In this document: piece by piece, positions 1 to 9,086 of the stretch
Layout: each line of letters starts with the position of its first letter
Position numbering within the stretch: position 1 is the stretch's first letter
Assembly: GCA_029219165.1 (NCBI GenBank)
Contig: JAQXSW010000017.1
Location: forward strand, 1-64,000
Direction: 5' to 3'
From: Oscillospiraceae bacterium
GTDB taxonomy: Bacteria; Bacillota; Clostridia; Oscillospirales; Acutalibacteraceae
DNA: 64,000 nt
The notes under the pieces: model-generated
What the model saw: only the letters and a program-made list of their open reading frames with translations
What the model was told of the DNA's origin: nothing
Databases searched by the model: none
Position numbers and translations under genes: made by a program

Positions 1-66
1 TTAAAAGAACTGGTAATGGCCCAGTGAAGAAAACAATAAACTTAAAATAGTTTTAACTATAAAACC

Positions 67-104
67 AAACTCACCTACTTAAAAAGTTAAAGTAGGTGAG
101 TTTT
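67..104. terminator. Stem-loop terminator
   Basis: AAACTCACCTACTT / AAGTAGGTGAGTTTT inverted repeat with flanking A/T tracts. Confidence 0.7.
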
Positions 105-120
105 CTTATGTTTCATATAT

Positions 121-277
121 AGGAGAACCGTCCCCGACAACAGAGAACCGTCCCCGACAACAGAGAACCGTCCCCGGCAACGGAGAACCGTCCCCGACAA
201 CGGAGAACCGTCCCCGACAACAGAGAACCGTCCCCGACAACGGAGAACCGTCCCCGACAACGAAGAACCGTCCCCGG
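121..277. repeat. Tandem array of about eight 20-bp units (GGAGAACCGTCCCCGACAAC)
   Basis: Units start at 121,141,161,181,201,221,241,261 with only a few substitutions; last unit partial. Confidence 0.97.
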
Positions 278-287
278 TGATACACTT

Positions 288-1010
288 TTACATACAGTAA
301 AAGAATATAGCAAAGAATTGAAGTATGCTTCCTCCAAGGATGAATAGGTGGAAAATACAGTGCGAATATTTTTTCTTAGACACGAAGAATATCATGCCAA
401 GCGTGTATACAATTCCACCGGCAAGCAGCCATGCAATAAATCCAATTGGAAATGCTTTAACAAGTTGGTAAAACGTCACCAATACACACCATCCGGCAAG
501 GAAATAACAGGTGTTTGAAATGACTGAGAATTTTGTAAAGTCAATTGCTGTAAATACAATTCCCACAGTGCATGTAAGGACAACAAAACCAAGAACTACA
601 AATGCAAGAGCGGCATTATATTCTCTAAATCCGGTCAGCGCAATCGGTAGATATGATCCAATTATCAATCCATAAATGTCACAGTGGTCTACTACACGAA
701 TTATTTTTTTGCTTTTTTCTGCTTTTGCGGGGTCTAGACCATGGTAAACAGCTGAAACTGTATATACTAATATCATTGAAACGCCATAAATTGCACCTGA
801 AGCAATGCCAAGAACGTTACCATGTAATGCGGCGAAAACCACGCAAAGTACAAGTGCAACAATTCCAAATACGCCGCCAACAATATGGGATATCATATTA
901 AATATTTCTTCACTGCGAGTAAATCCCGGGAGTTCTCTTTCAGTTGCATGAATTATTGGTCTTTTTATATTAGGTATTTTCTTTTCTTCCATAGTTAATG
1001 TGGTTGTCAT
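288..1010 (-). CDS. Hemolysin III / PAQR-like membrane protein
   Basis: Multi-TM, 'EEIFNMISHIVGGVFGI', 'AVYHGL', 'VVDHCDIYGLIIGSYLPIAL', C-terminal 'HCIFHLFILGGSILQFFAIFFY'. Confidence 0.9.
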   Translation of the reverse strand: MTTTLTMEEKKIPNIKRPIIHATERELPGFTRSEEIFNMISHIVGGVFGIVALVLCVVFAALHGNVLGIASGAIYGVSMILVYTVSAVYHGLDPAKAEKSKKIIRVVDHCDIYGLIIGSYLPIALTGFREYNAALAFVVLGFVVLTCTVGIVFTAIDFTKFSVISNTCYFLAGWCVLVTFYQLVKAFPIGFIAWLLAGGIVYTLGMIFFVSKKKYSHCIFHLFILGGSILQFFAIFFYCM

Positions 1011-1088
1011 AAGTTAACCTCCTTTCAAATTTCGCCTATAATATAAGCCCTAAAGGTCCGCGATGCACCCTACGGCTTAGAGAATCCA

Positions 1089-1149
1089 CTCTACTATTAG
1101 TAGAAAATATGGTAATTGACAATTGAAACAGAGCTCTACTAATGGTAGA
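1089..1149. promoter_or_regulatory. Two dyad operators (TCTACTA-N-TAGTAGA) between hemolysin III gene and XRE regulator
   Basis: 1090-1104 TCTACTATTAGTAGA (perfect) and 1135-1149 TCTACTAATGGTAGA (one mismatch). Confidence 0.7.
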
Positions 1150-1179
1150 ATAGTTATATAAGTAGTAAGGAGGCTTGAA

Positions 1180-1545
1180 ATGACTGAAACTGAATTTAAA
1201 ACAAAAATTGCCGACCAATTAATTATTTACAGAAAAGCATTTGGTTATACGCAAATAGAACTTGCAGAAAAAATAAATTATTCGGATAAGAGTGTTTCAA
1301 AGTGGGAACGTGCAGAAAGTATGCCGGACATCTTTGTTCTTTCAAAAATTGCAGATGTCTATAAAATAACAGTTTCCGACCTTATAGGTGAAACAGAACC
1401 AAAAAAAGATCTTTCAAAGGCAATTAAAAAGGCAAAGGGTGAACGCATTCAAAATCAGAGGGCAAAGGAAAAAGCAAGGAAAAAAGAAGAAAAGGCAAGA
1501 ATGAAGGCTTTAAAGAATATTGACAAAAATGCTACAAAAAAATAA
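1180..1545 (+). CDS. XRE-family HTH transcriptional regulator
   Basis: 'LIIYRKAFGYTQIELAEKINYSDKSVSKWERAESMPDIFVLSKIADVYKITVSDLIG' HTH_3 signature; upstream aaggagg RBS. Confidence 0.93.
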   Translation: MTETEFKTKIADQLIIYRKAFGYTQIELAEKINYSDKSVSKWERAESMPDIFVLSKIADVYKITVSDLIGETEPKKDLSKAIKKAKGERIQNQRAKEKARKKEEKARMKALKNIDKNATKK

Positions 1546-1622
1546 CGTTTTTCAAATTCCGTTGACTCTAAATTTTAAAAGGAATATATTAAAGACACTT
1601 TTAAATTTAAGGTGACAAAATT

Positions 1623-2429
1623 ATGAAAAAAGGCACTGTAGCAATTATTATTACAGTAGTAGTATGTATTACCATTTTAGCAATTGTTGGTATTGTATGT
1701 GCATTTGATTGGTTGAAAGATACAACCGATACAATTATAGAAGACAGTGAAAAGGCAACCGTTTCAGACAAACTAATGGTTGGTTCAAATAATATAACAG
1801 TTGATGATATAAAAAATATCAGGATTGAATGGGTATCCGGTAACATAACAGTAAAATACTATGACGGAGAAACAATTGCCGTTAGTGAATCCGGTGTAGA
1901 TGAAAAATATCAAATGCAATGTTACAAGGAAAACGGAACATTTGTTGTTGAGGAGTTTAAAAACAATTCAGCCCATATAAATGTAAAAAAGAATCTTGAG
2001 CTTCTTATACCACATGATTTTGAAATTGAGAATTTTACAATTGACAGTGTAAGTGGTCGCGTAAATGCCAGTGCCATTTTAGCCAAAAATGTAGTTATAA
2101 ACACTGTAAGTTCAAACTTCAATCTTCAATTTTCAAATCAACCCGATTCAATTAGTATTGACACAGTAAGTGGTAATTTAACAATAGCACTTCCAAGCAA
2201 TATATCAGGTTTCTCTATTGATGATGATTCAGTTTCCGGTCTGGTTAGTACAAAAGACTTTGGTGGTAAAGACACATACGGAGACGGTGCAACAAAAATT
2301 AGTTTAGATTCAGTAAGCGGTAGCCTTAAAATTCGTAAAGAAGAAGTTGAAACATCAGAGACAAATACAACAACCACTACAAAAGCTCCGGCAGTTTCAT
2401 TTGACAATCCTGCAAATCATGCCACTTAA
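1623..2429 (+). CDS. DUF4097-like membrane-anchored beta-repeat protein
   Basis: N-terminal TM, repeated 'xIDSVSGxxxxx' motifs, Thr-rich C-terminus. Confidence 0.75.
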   Translation: MKKGTVAIIITVVVCITILAIVGIVCAFDWLKDTTDTIIEDSEKATVSDKLMVGSNNITVDDIKNIRIEWVSGNITVKYYDGETIAVSESGVDEKYQMQCYKENGTFVVEEFKNNSAHINVKKNLELLIPHDFEIENFTIDSVSGRVNASAILAKNVVINTVSSNFNLQFSNQPDSISIDTVSGNLTIALPSNISGFSIDDDSVSGLVSTKDFGGKDTYGDGATKISLDSVSGSLKIRKEEVETSETNTTTTTKAPAVSFDNPANHAT

Positions 2430-2435
2430 AAACAA

Positions 2436-2471
2436 GCAAATAACAAAGCAAACAACAAAGCAAATAACAAA
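2436..2471. repeat. Three 12-bp tandem units GCAAA(T/C)AACAAA
   Basis: Read directly at 2436-2447, 2448-2459, 2460-2471. Confidence 0.85.
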
Positions 2472-2500
2472 AAATTAAATATAAAACAACAACTATAACA

Positions 2501-2535
2501 AAAGCATCCAAACTAATTTTTAGTTTGGATGCTTT
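2501..2535. terminator. Bidirectional terminator between DUF4097-like and sortase genes
   Basis: AAAGCATCCAAACTAA...TTAGTTTGGATGCTTT. Confidence 0.85.
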
Positions 2536-3179
2536 ATATTATTCTTAAGTTCGTCAGGAATAGTGAAGTGGACGTCGTCAAAAATACGGTCACCGCTTAC
2601 ATAGTCACAGTATAGGAACATACGTTTTGTCTTAACGTAGTTTACTTTGCCAAAAGGATAGCAGGTGTAGAAAATTGCCTGTTTAATCGGCTCATTTAAG
2701 ATTGAAAAATCAAATTCGGATTTTTCAATAACCTCAATCTTTGCAATTTTATATACATATGTACCATATGGCATTTCAACACTTATTGTCTTCCCAACTT
2801 CTGCATTTTGAAAGCCAACAAATACCGTCTGCACATGTCCGGCAATAACCGGAGGTGTTGAATAGCCCGGAAGACTACTGGTTTTGTGGATGCCGGCCCC
2901 AAGACGAAGACAGTCATCTGATGTACCAAAAACCAGATTACAGTCAATTCCTAAATCTTCAGACACAACCCTTCCAATTATTTCCTTTTCTTGAAATTCA
3001 TGTTTGATTTCGGAAAGAAGGATAAGTGGTTCCATGGTTGTGGTTTCTGTTGGCGGATCAGTTATTACGGGTTCCGTTTTAGGTGTCTTTTGTGTTGTTA
3101 AAATGACCGTAACAACAGCCAAAACAACTATTAGAACCGAAAAAACAGTAACCAATATTTTGTTTTTCTTATTCTTCAT
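2520..3179 (-). CDS. Class D-like sortase
   Basis: N-terminal TM (start at MKNKKNK, preceded by RBS), 'PPVIAGHVQT', catalytic 'FYTCYPFG' and 'KRMFLYC'. Confidence 0.85.
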   Translation of the reverse strand: MKNKKNKILVTVFSVLIVVLAVVTVILTTQKTPKTEPVITDPPTETTTMEPLILLSEIKHEFQEKEIIGRVVSEDLGIDCNLVFGTSDDCLRLGAGIHKTSSLPGYSTPPVIAGHVQTVFVGFQNAEVGKTISVEMPYGTYVYKIAKIEVIEKSEFDFSILNEPIKQAIFYTCYPFGKVNYVKTKRMFLYCDYVSGDRIFDDVHFTIPDELKNNIKHPN

Positions 3180-3324
3180 GATATCACCTTCGTTTAGGCT
3201 TAAATTGTAATATCTAAACAATAACATGTCAATAAGACAAAAGGCGTAAATTCTCTGTGAAAAAAGTCGAATTATGTGATATAGTAGTAAAGGTATATTT
3301 ATGTATAATTTAGAGGTGTAAAAA

Positions 3325-4974
3325 ATGAGGGGCATTTTAGAAAAAGCAGGAGGTGCAAAAGCTTTAATATTTAGAGCTATTTTTGTCCTTGTTGCTATTT
3401 CTATAGTTACAATTCCTATAGCTTTGGCTCAAACTAAAAGTGTTCCTGCAGTTGCAACTACAACAACTGAAGTAACGACAGAAACAATAACTATAGAGCC
3501 AACAACAGAGGAAACAACGGAGGAAGAGACAACTACAGAGGTGGCGCCTTTTGTAAATCTTTCCGTAACCACTCTTCAAAATGACCTTAGAATAAGGTTC
3601 TATGACAGAAACCAAAAACTCGTCAAAGGGGAAGCCTTTGAAGTTATGGTTAAGTACCCAAACGGTGAAGAAAAAAACCATATAGATGAAGACAAAGATG
3701 GTCGTATAAATTTAACAGGTATTCCGGCCGGCAAGTATAAGATAACTCTTCTTGTTCCGGATGGATATGAGGTAAAGAAAAAAGAGACAGAAGTAACCGT
3801 AAAAGACAAGGTTGAATATAATGTTGTGTCTGACGTAAAGGATGACATTAAAAAGGAGTCGGAGGTAGATCTTTCAAAGGAACAGGCAAAACCTCAAAAA
3901 CCTGTTGAACAGGATGTTCTAAAGGACACAGTTGACTTTGTAACATCTTCAAAAACTGAAAAGGTTGAATATGTTCTTGTTCCGCTTTCTGAAATAGATA
4001 TTCCGGAAGGGGAAACTACCACGGATGAAGATGCAACAGGAGAGTCAGGGGAAGATACATCTGAAGATACATCCGAAGGAACTCCGTCAGAAGAGGAAAC
4101 ATCAGAAACTTCTCCAAAACAACTTAAGGATAAGTCCGGAAACGATCTGTACCTTAAAGATGGCGATTCATACAAACTTGCAAATGACACTGATTTCTCC
4201 GAAGATAAGGAATTCTATAAAAAGGTTGAAACAATTGTATATACAGGTTGGCAAAACCTAAATGGCAAAACATATTATTATGATAAAAATGGTAACTATG
4301 TTACCGGAAATCAGGTAATAAACGGTGCTAAATATTCCTTTGATGGAAATGGTGTTTTAAAGAGTGGTTTTGGCGTACTTGGAATAGACGTTTCAACATT
4401 CCAAAGGTCAATTGACTGGGAGAAGGTTAAACTTTCGGGAATAAATTTTGCCATTATTAGATGTGGCTTCCGTGGGTATGGCTCCGGTGCTATTGTAGAA
4501 GACAATAGATTCAAACAGAACATTGCCGGTGCAAAAGCTGCAGGAATTGATATTGGTATATATTTTTATTCACAGGCAATAAATGAGGCTGAGGCTGTTG
4601 AAGAGGCCAGTGCTTGTATTGCTCTCCTTAACGGACAGAAAATTAAATATCCAATATATATAGATATTGAAAATACAGGTACCGGTGGACAGGGACGTGC
4701 GGATGGCATTTCAAAGGAAATGAGAACCAAGGTTGCAATTGCCTTTTGTGAAACAATTAAAAAAGCCGGATATACTCCGGGTGTATATTCAAACAAGAAC
4801 TATTTCTTGACTGCAATGGATATGACTAGACTTAACAAATATAACATTTGGCTCGCCCACTATACTTCAAAAACAGACTATACCGGACCATATAATATGT
4901 GGCAGTATTCTGCAAAGGGAACTGTTGCCGGTATACAAGGCGAAGTTGACATGAACCTTTCATATATGTTTTAA
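3325..4974 (+). CDS. Secreted GH25 lysozyme with SpaA-like and cell-wall-binding repeat regions
   Basis: Signal/TM, Thr/Glu linker, 'GRINLTGIPAGKYKITLLVPDGYE', 'GWQNLNGKTYYYDKNGNYVTG', then GH25 'GIDVSTFQRSIDWEKVKLSGINFAIIRCGFRGYG'. Confidence 0.92.
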   Translation: MRGILEKAGGAKALIFRAIFVLVAISIVTIPIALAQTKSVPAVATTTTEVTTETITIEPTTEETTEEETTTEVAPFVNLSVTTLQNDLRIRFYDRNQKLVKGEAFEVMVKYPNGEEKNHIDEDKDGRINLTGIPAGKYKITLLVPDGYEVKKKETEVTVKDKVEYNVVSDVKDDIKKESEVDLSKEQAKPQKPVEQDVLKDTVDFVTSSKTEKVEYVLVPLSEIDIPEGETTTDEDATGESGEDTSEDTSEGTPSEEETSETSPKQLKDKSGNDLYLKDGDSYKLANDTDFSEDKEFYKKVETIVYTGWQNLNGKTYYYDKNGNYVTGNQVINGAKYSFDGNGVLKSGFGVLGIDVSTFQRSIDWEKVKLSGINFAIIRCGFRGYGSGAIVEDNRFKQNIAGAKAAGIDIGIYFYSQAINEAEAVEEASACIALLNGQKIKYPIYIDIENTGTGGQGRADGISKEMRTKVAIAFCETIKKAGYTPGVYSNKNYFLTAMDMTRLNKYNIWLAHYTSKTDYTGPYNMWQYSAKGTVAGIQGEVDMNLSYMF

Positions 4975-5003
4975 TAAATCCCATTTGGAGGGAGGCTAAT
5001 AAA

Positions 5004-6329
5004 ATGGGTTCACTACTTTTAGTAATAATATACATATCTTTTATAAGCCTTGGACTCCCTGATTCGCTTCTTGGATCGGCATGGCCGGTTATGTATGAGG
5101 AAATTAATGTTCCGTTTTCATACGCCGGTATTATAACAATGATTGTTTCATTTTGTACAATCATTTCAAGTCTTTTAAGTGAAAGAATGAACAGAAAACT
5201 GGGGACCGGGCTTGTAACTGCAATCAGTGTATTTATGACAGCTGTTGCATTAATTGGATTTTCCCAGACGCACACATTTTGGATTTTGTGTTTGTGGTCT
5301 ATTCCATATGGTCTTGGAGCGGGTGGAGTAGACGCTGCCCTTAACAATTATGTGTCTCTTCACTATAAATCCAGACACATAAATTGGCTCCACTGTATGT
5401 GGGGCGTAGGAGCGTCCATAAGTCCATACATTATGAGTGCCTGTCTTACCGGTGGTCTTGGTTGGAATAAAGGATATTGGTCAGTTGGTATAATTCAAAT
5501 TCTACTTGCAATTGCCCTTTTCTTGACACTTCCAATGTGGAATAACAAGAAAAAGGCCCAAACACAAAATAAGACACAGGAAAACAAACCTGTAAGCATA
5601 AAGAAGGCTTTAGGTATTCCCGGCGTAAAACAAATTTTGGTTGCGTTTTTTGCTTATTGTGCGCTTGAACAAACAGCAATGCTTTGGGCATCCAGTTTCC
5701 TTGTTAAAAGCCGTGAAATAGAGCCAAATACGGCAGCGGGTCTTGCTTCTATGTTCCTCATAGGAATGGCCGTCGGCAGATTCATTTCCGGGTTAATATC
5801 GGATAAAATCGGCGACAGAAATATGATTAGAAACGGTACAATAATAATTGCCATTGGTATTGTTTTAATACTTCTTCCGGGCAAAATATCATTGGCCGGT
5901 TTCATAATCCTAGGACTGGGCTGTGCTCCTATTTATCCTGCAATTATTCATTCAACACCAAGAAATTTTGGCGCAAATAACTCACAGGCCATAATTGGAA
6001 TTCAAATGGCAAGTGCCTATATTGGTTCAACTTTCATGCCACCACTTTTCGGTATAATTGCTCAAAATATTGGTACGGATGTTCTTTCCATATACCTTGC
6101 AGTGCTTGCAATCCTTATGCTCGTAATGACAGAAAAACTTAACAAAATTGTCAATGAGCGAAGAAGAAGAGCAAAACAAAGAAAAATGGAAAAAGAAAAA
6201 GATATATTCTATATTCAAAACCCAATGACAAAAGAAAAAGAACCGGAAGATATACGCACAGAAAAACAAATTGTGGGTGACCACATAAACGAGCAAATAG
6301 AAAATAATATAATTGATATTATTGAGTAA
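5004..6329 (+). CDS. MFS transporter
   Basis: 12-TM-like; 'SLGLPDSLLGSAWPVMYEEINVPFSYAGII', 'GRFISGLISDKIGDRNMI'. Confidence 0.88.
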   Translation: MGSLLLVIIYISFISLGLPDSLLGSAWPVMYEEINVPFSYAGIITMIVSFCTIISSLLSERMNRKLGTGLVTAISVFMTAVALIGFSQTHTFWILCLWSIPYGLGAGGVDAALNNYVSLHYKSRHINWLHCMWGVGASISPYIMSACLTGGLGWNKGYWSVGIIQILLAIALFLTLPMWNNKKKAQTQNKTQENKPVSIKKALGIPGVKQILVAFFAYCALEQTAMLWASSFLVKSREIEPNTAAGLASMFLIGMAVGRFISGLISDKIGDRNMIRNGTIIIAIGIVLILLPGKISLAGFIILGLGCAPIYPAIIHSTPRNFGANNSQAIIGIQMASAYIGSTFMPPLFGIIAQNIGTDVLSIYLAVLAILMLVMTEKLNKIVNERRRRAKQRKMEKEKDIFYIQNPMTKEKEPEDIRTEKQIVGDHINEQIENNIIDIIE

Positions 6330-6365
6330 ATACTTCATATGACATGTTTATGATTGGGTAAATGA

Positions 6366-6394
6366 AAAAGGGGCTGTAAAAGCCCCTTTTTTTT
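6366..6394 (+). terminator. Rho-independent terminator
   Basis: AAAAAGGGGCTGTAAAAGCCCCTTTTTTTT. Confidence 0.9.
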
Positions 6395-6611
6395 AAATAA
6401 ATATCAGTTAAATATTTTTTGGTTGCTAATGAAATCTATAAGGTTGACATGATGAATACCGTTTCGTTGCTGCAATAGATAATCTGTTGTCATGATTATA
6501 GTTCGATGGTAGCAACAAAGTTGATCCCACACGATACAACTTTATTACGGAAGTAGAGTAGTACATAGAGGCAATTTGTGTTTCGGAACAGTACGTACCG
6601 TACTATTGTTA

Positions 6612-7835
6612 TTAAATCATCCAAATGGGTACGATAAAGTTCTCGCTGTTGATGGCGGATAGCTTGGGGTGCATACAGAGGATTGCGCCGTTTCCGCGGG
6701 GAACGGATGCTTTATCCAGGTGGGCAAAGGCGCCGATTAGCTCGTTACTCGGATTAACAGAGCGTTTAATCTCCAGAGGATGAAGCATGCCGTCGCTCTC
6801 GATAACCATATCGATCTCGTTGCAGTTGCTATCACGGTAATACCACAGTAGGCACTCCTTGACGTTGTTGTGGTAAGACTTCAATAGCTCGGAGACAACG
6901 TAGTTCTCCAGGATTGCACCATTAATTGCGCCGTTTGCCAAAATCTCTGGAGATGAATAGCGAGTCAGATAAGCTACCAATCCCGTATCAAAGAAATACA
7001 TCTTTGGTGTCTTTACTGTGCGCTTCAGCAGATTGTTGGAATAAGGACGAAGGAAGAAGATAACATCCGATTTCTCCAGCACCTGCAGCCAGCGCTTTGC
7101 GGTATCGTCTGACACGCCTACGTCCTGCGCAATGTCATGGACGTTCAGCATCTGTCCGGCGCGGCAGGCAGCTGCACGCACAAAATCACGGAACAGAAGC
7201 GGATCGGCAAGCTGTACCTGCTCTTTGACATCGCGATCAATGTAGGTTTGCAAATAGCTGGCGTAGAATACATCCCGATCTGTAAACTTTCCGCTGACCA
7301 GACCGGGCATTGAGCCTGTCCAAATACGCTCGTATATTTGTGTGATATCCGCAGGCGCATTTGTAGATTCGCGGGTTTTTAGTGCTACCAAATCCAGCGT
7401 AAAAGGCTTGCACTCTCCGGAGCCGTGTATCTCGTGCTGTGAAAGGCTGGACATATGAAAAATCGCAACGCGGCCGGCCAGGGACTCCTGCGCCAGTTCC
7501 ATAAGCTTGAATGCCTGTGAACCGGTGAGCCAATAGGTGCCGGGAGCAGCACCGTTATCGATTTGTATCTTGATATAGGAAAACAACTCCGGCGCATACT
7601 GAACCTCATCAATCATGATAGGGGTAGAATGCACTTGCAGGAACATGGCAGGATCGCGCTTGGCAAGACTTCGCTCCTCCATATCATCCAATGTTACATA
7701 CTCACGGCTACTGTCCATAAGCTGCTTCAATACTGTGGTTTTACCGACCTGACGGGGACCAGTGACCAGAATACAAGAATACTCCTTTGACAGAGCAAGA
7801 ATTTTATCCTCAATATCTCTTTTGATATAAGCCAT
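6612..7835 (-). CDS. AAA ATPase with DUF4143-type C-terminus
   Basis: Walker A 'VTGPRQVGKTTVLKQL', 'PIMIDEVQYAPELF', 'LTGSQAFKLM', C-terminal 'ILENYVVSELLKS...LLWYYRDSNCNEIDMVIE'. Confidence 0.92.
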   Translation of the reverse strand: MAYIKRDIEDKILALSKEYSCILVTGPRQVGKTTVLKQLMDSSREYVTLDDMEERSLAKRDPAMFLQVHSTPIMIDEVQYAPELFSYIKIQIDNGAAPGTYWLTGSQAFKLMELAQESLAGRVAIFHMSSLSQHEIHGSGECKPFTLDLVALKTRESTNAPADITQIYERIWTGSMPGLVSGKFTDRDVFYASYLQTYIDRDVKEQVQLADPLLFRDFVRAAACRAGQMLNVHDIAQDVGVSDDTAKRWLQVLEKSDVIFFLRPYSNNLLKRTVKTPKMYFFDTGLVAYLTRYSSPEILANGAINGAILENYVVSELLKSYHNNVKECLLWYYRDSNCNEIDMVIESDGMLHPLEIKRSVNPSNELIGAFAHLDKASVPRGNGAILCMHPKLSAINSENFIVPIWMI

Positions 7836-7867
7836 ATGAAACCTCCTTAGGCAGATATACGATATAA

Positions 7868-7940
7868 TCTTATTTTAGCGTAAGGCAAACAAGATGTCAA
7901 AGCTAAAATACGATTCAACCTAATTTTAGCCTAAAATTTA
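7868..7940 (-). promoter_or_regulatory. Promoter with overlapping TTTTAGC-type repeats upstream of the 6612-7835 ATPase
   Basis: Minus strand TTGACA-N17-TAAAAT; palindrome AATTTTA-GCC-TAAAATT at 7922-7938 and related half-sites. Confidence 0.5.
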
Positions 7941-7984
7941 CACGCCATTCATGAATGGGAATTCAAATCCTGCCTATGTAAGCC

Positions 7985-8160
7985 GTTTTTGATCCCATCA
8001 ATATCCACAGCGCCTTTCTCGTATTCTTTCGTACACCTCCTAAACCTCGTTCCTTGTCAGTCTGTTACTGGCCATACGGTTGGAGGAGTTGATCAGGTAT
8101 ACCTGGATGTATTCATAGATGACGTAATGGTTGTTCTTATTGCGCTGGTAATAACTTTTA
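7985..8160 (-). pseudogene. Degraded coding fragment of unknown origin
   Basis: Minus strand reads RNKNNHYVIYEYIQVYLINSSNRMASNRLTRNEV*EVYERIRE then loses frame. Confidence 0.3.
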
Positions 8161-8259
8161 TAATTTCGGAGTCGTTATAAAATGTATGTATTTTACTTAA
8201 ATATTTTTCTCTTTTAAATAGTGTTATTTTATCACTTCGTCTATTATAACCAAAAAAAA

Positions 8260-8319
8260 ATCGTAAGTTAAGGGGGCATATATTTCAATTTTTACAATAT
8301 ATACCCCCTTAACTTACGC
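8260..8319 (-). terminator. Long stem-loop terminator at end of ABC ATPase gene
   Basis: CGTAAGTTAAGGGGGcATATAT ... ATATATACCCCCTTAACTTACG. Confidence 0.75.
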
Positions 8320-8994
8320 TTTTGTATCCGATATTATTTTTCCATCTTGGAAACGGATTATTCTGTTTGCTGTTGCGGCAATGCCGTCGTCATGCGTTAT
8401 GAGTATGACGGTTCTACCGTCATTATGAAGTTCATAAAGCATTTTCATGACCTCCTTGCCGGACCCGGAGTCAAGGTTGCCCGTAGGCTCGTCAGCAAGG
8501 ATAATAGGAGGCTTTGCCGCTAGTGCTCTGGCAATGGCAACACGTTGTTGCTGTCCGCCTGACAATTGGTTTGGAAGGTGATTCATTCTATGACCAATAC
8601 CAACTCTTTCAAGAGCTTCCACCGCAAGGCGGGAACGCTCTTCTTTTTTTACTCCTCTGTATATTAAAGGAAGTTCAACGTTTTCTTTGGCAGTAAGGCT
8701 GGAAATTAAATTGAATCCTTGGAAAATAAAACCTATTTCTTTGTTTCTAATGTCCGAAAGTTCATCATCTGAAAGATTTTCAACGTTTTCACCTTTCAAA
8801 ATATATTCGCCGGAAGTTGGAACATCAAGGAATCCAATCATGTTCATCATAGTAGATTTGCCGGAACCGGATTGACCTACAATGGCAACAAATTCACCGT
8901 CGTCAATTGTAAGTGAAACACCATCAAGCGCGTGAACTTCGTTTTCACCGGGGTTATAAATTTTGTATAGGTTTTTGAGTTCAATTAAAGCCAT
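8314..8994 (-). CDS. ABC transporter ATP-binding protein (MacB/LolD type)
   Basis: '[25 protein letters not shown]', '[35 protein letters not shown]'. Confidence 0.95.
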   Translation of the reverse strand: MALIELKNLYKIYNPGENEVHALDGVSLTIDDGEFVAIVGQSGSGKSTMMNMIGFLDVPTSGEYILKGENVENLSDDELSDIRNKEIGFIFQGFNLISSLTAKENVELPLIYRGVKKEERSRLAVEALERVGIGHRMNHLPNQLSGGQQQRVAIARALAAKPPIILADEPTGNLDSGSGKEVMKMLYELHNDGRTVILITHDDGIAATANRIIRFQDGKIISDTKA

Positions 8995-9086
8995 AGCAGT
9001 GTCCTTTCAATTAATTGGTTTAATTTTAACACCTGTATATATTTACTTCAAGTGAGAATAATAGAAACGAAAAAGGAGATTTTTAT

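Noticed and set aside
121-277. CRISPR array
   Set aside because: The 20-bp units are contiguous with no unique spacers and no cas genes are nearby
113-337. 74-aa ORF on the minus strand with internal repeats (SGTVLRCRGRFSVVGDG)
   Set aside because: It is a translation of the 20-bp tandem array and overlaps the hemolysin III stop region; a repeat artefact
3894-4190. Ser-rich antisense ORF (and other antisense ORFs such as 2138-2407 and 50083-50439)
   Set aside because: Antisense to well-supported CDSs; composition mirrors the Thr/Glu-rich linkers on the sense strand
8260-8319. Long inverted repeat as a MITE or IS end
   Set aside because: It fits a terminator for the 8314-8994 gene (its arm reaches the stop codon); no target-site duplication seen
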